Source of the DNA: Marchantia polymorpha subsp. ruderalis
Lineage: Eukaryota; Streptophyta; Marchantiopsida; Marchantiales; Marchantiaceae
DNA length: 64,000 nucleotides
Direction: 5' to 3'
NCBI GenBank assembly: GCA_037833965.1
Contig: AP031351.1
Location: forward strand, 27,602,501 to 27,666,500
Shown: positions 34,125 through 42,800 of the stretch, in pieces
How positions within the stretch are numbered: position 1 is the first letter of the stretch
Layout of the letters: each line of letters opens with the position of its first letter
Made by a program: the position numbers and the translations under genes
The notes under the pieces: model-generated
What the model saw: the letters and a program-made list of their open reading frames with translations, nothing else
Databases searched by the model: none
Told to the model about the DNA's origin: nothing

Positions 34125-36866
34125 TTACACGTGGTATTTCTTCAGACGCCATCCGTTCACGCGGGTGCCTAACCATTCTCCCGTTAGTTCTGCGAGTTGG
34201 ATGGATCCATTTGGGAAAACTTCTATCACCTTGTAAGGTCCCATCCACCTCAAGTGGAGCTTGCCTGGAAATCTAGCATGTCTGCTATCGTATAGCAGAG
34301 CCAAGTCGCCCTTCTCCAGCAGTACTGGTTTGAGCCTTCGATCGTACTTCTCCTTCCGCCTGAGTTGTAATTGCTTTGTCCGATCTTCGGCCTCTTGACG
34401 TCTTTCCTCCAGTGCCATTACCTCTTGCAGTCGATATGCCTGACTTTCTTCCGCGTCCAGCCTTCTCTGATCTAAGGTCCTCTTGGTAGGTATCTCGAAT
34501 TCGATGGGTAAGATCGGATGCTGCCCATAAACTAGGAAGTAAGGTGTTTGCCTGGTGGTGACTTTTTCTGCCGTTCTATATGCCCATAAGGCGGCCGGTA
34601 GCTTGGTGTCCCAGTCATGAGCATGGTTTACAGTCACTTTGAGGAGTATCTTACAGAGTAATCCATTGGACTTCTCTGTCAGACCATTTGCCTTGGGGTT
34701 GTATGGAGTAGTCTTCCGATGCTTAATCTGGAAGTGCCGCGTCAAACTTTCTATCACCTGATTCAGAAAGTGCGTTCCTCTGTCACTGACTATTTCTAGG
34801 GGGCACCCGTAGCGTGTGATGATGGATTCGAATAGGAACCGTGCTACTGCGGCTGCGTCGTCGTGCCTTGTGGCTTCTGCCTCCACCATCTTGGTCGCAT
34901 AGTCTGTTGCTACCAATATGTAGCGCCTGCGCGTGCCTTTAGTGACAGGTTGTATTGGTCCCACGAAGTCGATCCCCCATTTTTCAAATGGTGCCAATGG
35001 CATGATTGGTGTAAGAGGCCATCTCGTGGTCGGAGTCGGCCTTCCCGTCCTCTGGCAGCTGTCGCATTTGCGAACGTAGTCGTGTACATCTTTGAACATC
35101 GTCGACCACCAGTATCCTGCATTCACAATTTTGGTCACTGTATTTCTGGTGGCGTAGTGACCACCAGCGTCTTCTGTGTGCATGGCTTTTACAACTCGCG
35201 GGACTTCAGACTCCTCTAGACATCTGCACAGCCTGTCGTCTGCCATTTTCTTGAACAAGACCCCTTGTTGGAGCTGGTAAGGTCCCGCTTTATGGACGAA
35301 GACTGTGCGCTGCTCTGCATCCAATCCTTCCGGACATTGGAGTGTGAGCAGGAACCTGTATAAGTCCGCGTACCTGGACTCATGGCTGGCGGACAACTGA
35401 AAAAGTTGTTCGTCGGGAAAATCATCCACTACTTCCTCTTCTATGGGTTCGGTCCATAGTCGGGAGAGGTAGTCCGCGTTCTCATGGTGAACGCCTTTCC
35501 GTGTCTGTACAGTATAGGTGAATTCTTGCAGCAGTAGTACCCACCTGGCAATTCGTCCGGACAGATCCGCCTTCTTCACCAGGTGCTGTAAGGCGTAATG
35601 ATCTACATGAAACACGAACTCATAGCAGATCAAATAATGTCGGAACTTCTTGCAGGAGTACACCATTCCTAACGCCTCCCTCTCAGTTGTCGTGTACTTC
35701 TTCTCTGCTGCTGACAACTGACGACTCGCGAAGTAAATCGGGTAGTCTTTCTTGTTGTAATCCTTCTGACTGAGAACCACTCCGATTGCAAACGCCGACG
35801 TGTCTACATAGACATGGAAAGGTCTGTTCCAATCCGGACTTCTCAGAACCGGAGCAGTCGTCAGTTTGGCTTTGAGCGTTTCAAACGCCAGCTGTTGCTC
35901 TTTGCCCCACACATAGGGTTCCTCCTTCTTAAGCAGCTTCGTCAGGTTGGCTGCCAAGATGGCGTACATATTTATGAACCTTCGGTAATAACCTACATGG
36001 CCAAGGAAGGCCCTCAACTCACGCAGATTCGTTGGCGGCTGCAGTTCGAGAATAATCTTCACCTTCTCTACATCCACTGCAATGCCATCGGACGAAACTC
36101 GGTGCCCTAGCAGGATTCCGCTGGTCATGAAGAAGAAACATTTCTCAGGGTGTAAGGACAAGCTGCTCTCCCTACATCTGTCGAACGTTTGCCGAAGATG
36201 GTTAAGGTGCTCCGACCTCTTACCGAAGACACAAAAGTCGTCGATGAAAATTTCTAGGAACTTCCTCAGGTGCTCTTGGAAAATGTTTGTCATCATCCGC
36301 TGGAACGTCGCTGGCGCGTTGCACAGACCGAACGGCATCTTGTGATAAGCATAGGTTCCCCAGTCGGTCGTGAAGGTTGTTTTGTCCTTGTCCTGTTCCC
36401 TGATGGACACCTGGTTGTAGCCGGAGAATCCGTCTAGGAAACTGTAGCATTCATGCCCTGCTACATGGTCTAAAATAGAGTCCGTGAAAGGAAGAGGGTG
36501 ATGGTCCTTCCTCGTTGCTGCGTTCAGCTTTCGGAAGTCCTGGCACACCCGAATCTTACCCGTCAGTTTCTTGGGCACGATCACGATAGGCGACACCCAC
36601 TCGCTACTGAGTACCGGGTAGATGATTCCTGCGCTCAGGTACTTATCGATTTCGTCCTTCACCAATAATGAATATTTTGGGTTGAGCCTGTATTGGCGTT
36701 GGCGAACCGGAACTGCCTCGTCCAACAAGTCGATCCTGTGCTCTCCATACCTTGCAGGTATGCCTTTCATGTCTTCAATCTTCCATGCGAAGACATCCTC
36801 ATACTGGCGAAGAAACGCCTGTACCCTGTTCAACTCTTCTCCTTGTACCTGGCTTGACACCTTCAA
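34125..36866 (-). CDS. pol: X3 pol: reverse transcriptase, RNase H, integrase
   Basis: Open for 913 codons from the first ATG, but probably translated as a read-through extension of gag. It is in the same frame, with only 33 sense codons between the gag stop (36966-36968) and this ATG. Reverse transcriptase (residues about 60-300): SEWVSPIVIVPKKLTGKIR, GFSGYNQV, FGLCNAPATFQRMM and the catalytic FIDDFCVFG (about 206). RNase H: YVDTSAFAIGVVLSQ (about 352) and TEREALGMVYSCKKFRHYL. Integrase: zinc region GGHYATRN..CDSCQ (about 560-610), then D in GIDFVGP (about 633), D in VSDRGTHF (about 694) and E in GLTEKSN (about 730), the D,D(35)E triad. The tail ends in VNGWRLKKYHV, typical of plant OTA-type elements. 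No frameshift or stop is seen. Confidence 0.95.
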   Translation of the reverse strand: MKVSSQVQGEELNRVQAFLRQYEDVFAWKIEDMKGIPARYGEHRIDLLDEAVPVRQRQYRLNPKYSLLVKDEIDKYLSAGIIYPVLSSEWVSPIVIVPKKLTGKIRVCQDFRKLNAATRKDHHPLPFTDSILDHVAGHECYSFLDGFSGYNQVSIREQDKDKTTFTTDWGTYAYHKMPFGLCNAPATFQRMMTNIFQEHLRKFLEIFIDDFCVFGKRSEHLNHLRQTFDRCRESSLSLHPEKCFFFMTSGILLGHRVSSDGIAVDVEKVKIILELQPPTNLRELRAFLGHVGYYRRFINMYAILAANLTKLLKKEEPYVWGKEQQLAFETLKAKLTTAPVLRSPDWNRPFHVYVDTSAFAIGVVLSQKDYNKKDYPIYFASRQLSAAEKKYTTTEREALGMVYSCKKFRHYLICYEFVFHVDHYALQHLVKKADLSGRIARWVLLLQEFTYTVQTRKGVHHENADYLSRLWTEPIEEEVVDDFPDEQLFQLSASHESRYADLYRFLLTLQCPEGLDAEQRTVFVHKAGPYQLQQGVLFKKMADDRLCRCLEESEVPRVVKAMHTEDAGGHYATRNTVTKIVNAGYWWSTMFKDVHDYVRKCDSCQRTGRPTPTTRWPLTPIMPLAPFEKWGIDFVGPIQPVTKGTRRRYILVATDYATKMVEAEATRHDDAAAVARFLFESIITRYGCPLEIVSDRGTHFLNQVIESLTRHFQIKHRKTTPYNPKANGLTEKSNGLLCKILLKVTVNHAHDWDTKLPAALWAYRTAEKVTTRQTPYFLVYGQHPILPIEFEIPTKRTLDQRRLDAEESQAYRLQEVMALEERRQEAEDRTKQLQLRRKEKYDRRLKPVLLEKGDLALLYDSRHARFPGKLHLRWMGPYKVIEVFPNGSIQLAELTGEWLGTRVNGWRLKKYHV

Positions 36867-36959
36867 GCCTTTACCTGGACTGAGCTGCAGTTCGCAGCAA
36901 TCACTCGGGTCAACAATCCCCTCTGTGTGACTGATCTCGCTTCTGCCCAGTCCGGCTGC

Positions 36960-36968
36960 TAGTTGCTA
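36960..36968 (-). promoter_or_regulatory. Leaky stop codon between gag-protease and pol (UAG CAA CUA)
   Basis: Gag ends GAT GAA GAA TAG and the next codons are CAA CTA GCA GCC. UAG followed by CAR YYA is the established read-through context of tobamovirus replicase genes in plants. The frame on both sides is the same and no other stop lies between, which supports suppression as the way Pol is made. Confidence 0.8.
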
Positions 36969-39794
36969 TTCTTCATCCGGATACACCTCGTCTCCTTCCT
37001 CCTCAATGGAGCAGCAAGTGACGTAGCCCACAAATTCTTCCGACGTTTCGGTCTCTGAAGTGCATGATGAGCTGGTCTCCCCTCCGGTTGTGTAACCGGA
37101 GGTGGTGGAAGGTGTTTCGCCCTCATGGGGTACCTTGGTCCACGGTACGGTAATGACAGTCGGAGGGTCAGCAGGGCTACGGAACTGTAATCTCTTCCTA
37201 CTCCAGTCACACCTTGCTTTGGCATCGTATAGCCACGGTCTGCCAAGCAGCACATCATAACCTTTCTTCATCAGAGGTTGCAGTATTATGTAGGACAGTT
37301 GAAAGTCCACTCCTCCAATGTTGGTTCTCACATTGCTCAACATTCCTAGTGGCATTCTGCGTGTTTGATCGGCCAGTCGCAATACTCGGGATGTAGGTTC
37401 GAAGGTCTGGAACCCCAAGGAGTTCGCTGTCTCCTCGGTCATGATATTCACGCCCGAGCCGGAGTCCACTGGTACCTTCTGTATGACGCAGCCTCCGATC
37501 TCTACTTCGATCTCTGGAGGTCCCAGGTCTCCTCCTTCCACTCTGTACACAGCCGGAAGTTTCTCTTTTCGGGGTTTGCGTGGTCGGCGCAACGAAAGCA
37601 TCAGCATCTTTCTGTACGTCTTATTGTCTTCCAACAACTGGTGGAAGGAAATATTTGCCCTCTGGCTCCCTATGTCTTCCACTATGTCGTAGGGAGTGTT
37701 GGAAGTCACAGCCGGAAGTTTTCCTGTACTCGCGGTCGGAAGTGGTGTAGGGGGCCTAACCGCCTTCCGGACGTCGGATGTCATTCCGTCGCCCAGTGCT
37801 TCCTTGATGAGGTGACTCACCTCATCTTTGATGTCCGGAAGGTAATCTCGAGTCCGGAACTCTTCTGAATACCTGTCCGCTTTTTCTGAGTTCTGCTCCG
37901 GCTGGGTGTTTCTCATAGCCGGAGGTGTACCCGGCCTTCTCCTCGGGCCTTCTCTAACTTCTTTAGACTTCCTCCTCTCTTCCCTACGCTCGAGGCGGCG
38001 AGTGTCCTCGTGGCCTTCTCCTCTCCTCTTCGAACTTCGGGTTTCTACCCGGCCGCACATTACTTCTTCCTCTGGCCATACTTCGTTTTCTTCAGCTGGG
38101 TCCAGACTCAGTTCTACCTGGATGACCTGCACCTCTTCCTTGCCAGGTGTCGATACGAAACGCACGGCTGGCCTAGGGAGTTGTGGCTGGTCACATTCGG
38201 CTGCTGTATGTCCAGACTTCTTGCAATTGCTGCACAACGGTGCATACCCCATTGGCTTCCTCGGGTGGGGACAGCTTGGCGCGTAATGCCCCATGTCTCC
38301 GCAGTTGTAGCAACCATCGAATTGTGGTCGAGGTCGGTTGTGATTGCCTGGAGGTGCCATGCGTCTTGGTGGGAGTGTACCCGCCATTTCCCTCGGAACA
38401 AAGCGCGGTATATGCACCGGTGGGTTCGGAGTTGTAGCTGGAGCTGTCTGTACCGAGTAGGCGGTGTCCTCAACCTGCTCAGCATAATACATAGGCGGCT
38501 CAGCATAATACATGGGGTTCTCCCACTGTGGTGCCCATTCGACCGCATTCACTGGGTAAGATGGCCTCGCGGACATGCACTCCGTGTTGGCATGTCCCAC
38601 CTGTCCGCACGTAGTACACCAGAGATTCGCTCGTTGTCTCGCAGGTGATTTACGTCGGTCTTGGCCTCCCACTACATGAACTTTCAGGTCCGCAAAATTC
38701 TTCACCAGGTTGTCTACCTTGGCTGCGATGTCCCCTTGAGTCTTCACTGGGATTCCCTTACCTCGATCCTTCTTCTTGATCGCACTGCGTTTCTTCTTCC
38801 GTCTTTCTTCTTCTGAAGATGACGAGTCCTCTTCCTCTTCCGAAGAAGAACTTGATTCGGAGGAGCTTGATTCTTCTGTCGAGGAAGGCGAGTTCCTTCT
38901 CTTCCGACGTCCGCCTTGCGACTTCTTCTTCGTCGACCGTCGGTCGCGTCTTCGAGTGTCAAGGGTTGACGTCTCAAAGGTCTCCGCGGAAGCTATCACA
39001 TCTTGGATTGTGTCAGTCTTGCCTCTCCTACAGAAGGTCTCCATTTCTCTTGAGAGCCCTGTCACATACCAATCCACTGCCTGTTGTACCGAATACGGTT
39101 CTCCCGGGCCTGTCTTCGGAATTCGATCTAGGAGGTCTTGGAATCTCTCAGTGTAGTCTCGAAGATTCTCCTTCCGCTCGCGTCGAAGATTTCGAAGCCG
39201 GGTCAGAACTCGACTGTCATATCCGAGTTCGCGGAACCGCCTCAGAAACTTTTCCTTGAGCTGAGCCCAGGTCCGGATGCCAGTGGGGTCGGTGCTCTCA
39301 TGGTTGTACCAGCTACGCGCTCGTCTGCGTAGCAGGCTAGGAAAGATTCGTAATCTGTCTTCATCACTGGTCTCACGATTGGCGATGGAGACAGACTCGA
39401 AGAGCTTTATGTATGAATCTGCATCATCGTCGTCGCCCGTTCCCGTGTATCTTGGATACGAATGTTTGGTGGTAGGTTGGGAAAACGCCTGGCGGAGATT
39501 GGCTTGATGTTCTGCCATCGGTGATCCTGTCGACGGACTGATCCTAGGTTGGCCAAACTCAGGAAGAGTTCCTGTCGGAGGGATGTCCAATAGAACTGTT
39601 AGCTCAATGCTCTCGGTAGGTGAACTGGAACGCCTTTGTCTTCCAGTAGTCGGTGATGGCGATCTTTCTGCAGAGTCCTCACCGGGAGTCTTCTTTTTAG
39701 TTCGCCGTTTTGTTTCCACGGCTTTTTCTGAATCTCGACGGAGTTTCCGTGTGGCTCTCGCACTCAGGTTTCCCACACTATCGCTCGTCGACAT
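36966..39794 (-). CDS. gag: X3 gag-protease
   Basis: Open for 942 codons from ATG 39794, only 83 bases inside the 5' LTR edge. Order: S/T/R-rich N-terminus; retrotransposon Gag domain (residues about 100-280, with FLRRFRELGYDSRV and VDWYVTGLSREME); a basic and acidic serine-rich low-complexity segment (about 283-350); three CX2CX4HX4C zinc knuckles, CTTCGQVGHANTEC (about 394), CYNCGDMGHYAPSC (about 493) and CSNCKKSGHTAAEC (about 521); a charged linker; and an aspartic protease with VDSGSGVNIM (about 775) and LLGRPWL (about 850). The product packages element RNA and cleaves the polyprotein. It terminates in UAG in a leaky context, after which pol follows in frame. Longer than most plant gypsy Gag-PR regions because of the low-complexity stretches. 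Confidence 0.95.
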   Translation of the reverse strand: MSTSDSVGNLSARATRKLRRDSEKAVETKRRTKKKTPGEDSAERSPSPTTGRQRRSSSPTESIELTVLLDIPPTGTLPEFGQPRISPSTGSPMAEHQANLRQAFSQPTTKHSYPRYTGTGDDDDADSYIKLFESVSIANRETSDEDRLRIFPSLLRRRARSWYNHESTDPTGIRTWAQLKEKFLRRFRELGYDSRVLTRLRNLRRERKENLRDYTERFQDLLDRIPKTGPGEPYSVQQAVDWYVTGLSREMETFCRRGKTDTIQDVIASAETFETSTLDTRRRDRRSTKKKSQGGRRKRRNSPSSTEESSSSESSSSSEEEEDSSSSEEERRKKKRSAIKKKDRGKGIPVKTQGDIAAKVDNLVKNFADLKVHVVGGQDRRKSPARQRANLWCTTCGQVGHANTECMSARPSYPVNAVEWAPQWENPMYYAEPPMYYAEQVEDTAYSVQTAPATTPNPPVHIPRFVPREMAGTLPPRRMAPPGNHNRPRPQFDGCYNCGDMGHYAPSCPHPRKPMGYAPLCSNCKKSGHTAAECDQPQLPRPAVRFVSTPGKEEVQVIQVELSLDPAEENEVWPEEEVMCGRVETRSSKRRGEGHEDTRRLERREERRKSKEVREGPRRRPGTPPAMRNTQPEQNSEKADRYSEEFRTRDYLPDIKDEVSHLIKEALGDGMTSDVRKAVRPPTPLPTASTGKLPAVTSNTPYDIVEDIGSQRANISFHQLLEDNKTYRKMLMLSLRRPRKPRKEKLPAVYRVEGGDLGPPEIEVEIGGCVIQKVPVDSGSGVNIMTEETANSLGFQTFEPTSRVLRLADQTRRMPLGMLSNVRTNIGGVDFQLSYIILQPLMKKGYDVLLGRPWLYDAKARCDWSRKRLQFRSPADPPTVITVPWTKVPHEGETPSTTSGYTTGGETSSSCTSETETSEEFVGYVTCCSIEEEGDEVYPDEE

Positions 39795-39836
39795 TCACCG
39801 AGCATTGCTGCTCAAGGTTTCTGGTGTTGACGTACT

Positions 39837-39855
39837 GTCCCCGGCAGCGGCGCCA
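39837..39855 (-). promoter_or_regulatory. Primer-binding site of X3 (tRNA-Asp type)
   Basis: On the - strand TGGCGCCGCTGCCGGGGAC, 22 bases after the 5' LTR end. It is complementary, apart from one position, to the 3' end of plant tRNA-Asp including CCA. tRNA-Asp priming is known for Athila-type and related plant gypsy elements. The spacer to the LTR is rather long. Confidence 0.8.
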
Positions 39856-39877
39856 AAAAGAAGTTGTCGGCTCCTTA

Positions 39878-42800
39878 TGTAATAACCCACCAAAGGCTAA
39901 AACTGCAGTATGGTGGTAAAAAGATCGAACCCACAGGGACAGAGGCAACACACAGAGTAAAAGTGTCACGTTTAACAGACTTTTGGTAGAGTTTGAATTC
40001 TAGGCGACTGTCACTCCCAAAATTACTGCAGTGCTCGACTCGGAGGCTCGACTCGGAGGAGGATCTCAACTCGGAGGATGCTCGGAGGATGCACGGTACA
40101 GCTTGGTCACTCAACACACACACACACCCACACCTGAAACTGGCAAAAAGCACAACTCGGAGGTCGGTCAGGACCTCCGCTTCGGATTTCAGGAGGAAAG
40201 TGTCTCGCAAGTTCACTCAGAGGTTCTGCAGGAAGTGCCTCCCACTCCGGCTTTTACTGCCCTTCCGCCAGGAACTAGCGGGGGTACCCGGACTGGACTT
40301 CTCACTTCGGAACGAAGCCTCTACGTACGCCGTGGACGTCACCCTCGACTATCACACAAAACGCAGGGAGTGCAGACCCGACTGAGAACTTACTGAAAAC
40401 ACGATCCAGTAACACACACACAACCTGAATTACAAACCAAGGTTTACACGAAGTAATGAAACTTCACATTGGCATTCAGGGGAAACTTCCCGTAGGAGTA
40501 CAATCAGGATATGTCACTCGAAGGAGTAAGGGGGAACTGTTCAAGTATCTAACTCGCAGCCGGCTCTGAGTATCAGAAATCACCCGCAGGTGCAGATCCG
40601 CACTACTCAAGTCTCTAACCGGATACTAGCTCTGAACATTCAGCCGAAGGCCTTCAACTACAACATACGGTAACTTCGCTATGCTGCAGCTTCTCTACGT
40701 GGTGCCAGGACCAAAATGCACAAACACGCCAAGAAAGTGAGTTCCTGATCTGCACTTCCGAAACTGGAAGAGTCCCAAGGCAAAACGCCTTGATCTACTT
40801 TATACCCTCAAAAGATCCTAACTAGCACTACGCTATCCTATCTACCACTCGCAGTATCTGCGCGAAACCAAACTACTCTACTGCACTCAGCAGATCCGGT
40901 GCTGCGCCTCCTGCGCGCCGGACTGCTCCGCGTACTATCTCTACCTTGCCAGTCTTCCGACCGGCTGCGTAACCCCAGGCGTCGGAGCGCTGTGGTGACT
41001 TCCGACTGCAAGTGCGCCATAGTGTCGCGCGCACCCGACAAGAAGGTTTCTAATTTTCTCGCCACTCGCCGCCGACTCCGACTGTCACCTTCCGTCAATG
41101 CCGCCGCCCGAAGCTCGAACTCCCTGAGTGTGATCCTCTCTTGGGCTGCCACCTCCCAATGGGTGTATCCTTTTAGACAACGAGTCGCCTGTGCCGCCAA
41201 CTCTCCTCGCGCCCTGCAGCTGCTCTCCACCTCGGCCAGCTGCATTTCTAATCCCGCACGTTGTGCCCTCAAATCCGAGCACTCGGATTGCAAGTTGCAC
41301 AACAGCTCCTCATCCTCCTTGCGGGCTCTTTGACTTTCTTCTAAGGCGCGCGTCTGGCGCGCAAGCTCGGCTGCTAGGACTTTGTTCTGTCTCCGCTCCT
41401 CCTGCAGTTCCAACTCGATCTTTGCCCGTATTAGTTCGGCATCCGCCTGACTTTTCGTCGCCGCATCCTCCTTCTGCTGCTGCAAGGCTTGGTATAGCTT
41501 CTGGGTGACCGCCAGGTGTTGTTTGAGGGCGGTGTTCCTTTCCACATATACTTGGCAACTAGAGGCCCACTTTGCCACCTTGATCCTCGTCCTTCGCCTG
41601 ATAGTCTCCACATAAGACTGCGGTTTTAAGGCACTTCCGTATTTGGATGTCTTGCGATCCAGATATCGCAGGAGTGGAACTATCTGTTCGCACAGCACCC
41701 CTGTTGGCGTTTTCTGCACCGAATCCGCTTCCTGCTCTTCCGAGCTCGTATCATCCTCAGTCTCGAGGATTTCAGTCGCCACCGAATCCCTTGGCGACTC
41801 CCTGGAACTGTAGCGCGCAGCAGCTTCTGCTGCGACTGCTGCTCCACTGCCTGCTAAAATATCCAGGGCAGTGGGAGATCCCACTGCTTGAGCCCCTGTT
41901 CCGGCTCGATCTTCGGTTTGTGAAGGGGTCGACGCCGCAGTGACTTTTGTCACTCTTGCACCGCCCGCTTCTGCTGCCTGTCCTTCCGGCGCCATCTGCG
42001 CGGAAGGTGTCCTTGCTGAAGGTGCGTCCGCCGAAGGCGTCCGCACACTGGTCGTTGGCCCCATCCGTCTCGCAGTCGGCGAATCCGGCTGACTCTCTGT
42101 TGTCCGACTCGCAGTCGGCCGACCAGCAGTTGTCCGACTGGGAGTCGGATACACCCTGCGCGTCTTGACTCCACTTGGCCTGCTTGTTGGGGGCGTTCTT
42201 CCAGAAGTGCCTTCCGCCGAAGACGACCCTTTGAGGATTGTTGGCTCGTCAGCCAAACTCTCTTCTGCTTCCGGCCTGCTGTCCGGTTCAACGCGCCGTT
42301 CAGTTGGCCTTCCTTCCGCTTGTCGACCTTCAGTCATCCGACTCGCAGTCGGCCGGCTGTCAGTCCGTCCATCTCCTCCCGAAGGCCGTGGTGCCTTCTG
42401 TGCAGAGGTATCTGCCGTCTTCCCTAGAATCTGAGCGATTATCTCTTCCTGTGTGAGATTCCGCCGGGTCGGAGTTCGCCTGGTCTCCTCAGTAACAGTT
42501 GGCATTTTGCGTGCCCTCTGTTTTGGTCGACTGTGAGGCTCGGGGGTGGGCCGACCACGAGTCGGCGCAGCTGGTACTTCCGGCTGCCTGTCCTCAGGTC
42601 TCTCATCCCACTTCCGCTTTCGCGGAATGCGCTCACTTCGACGTTCTTCTGCTGCTCTTGCTGGAGCCGGAGGCGTACTGGCAGGTTCCTCGTCCGGATC
42701 CGTGTCTACTTCGGCCTCCCTCGAATATCTACCTGGATAAGTCCGGGTCAGCTGCGGAAACCGAGTCTTCTCAGCATTCGTCAAACATCCCATCGCCCGG

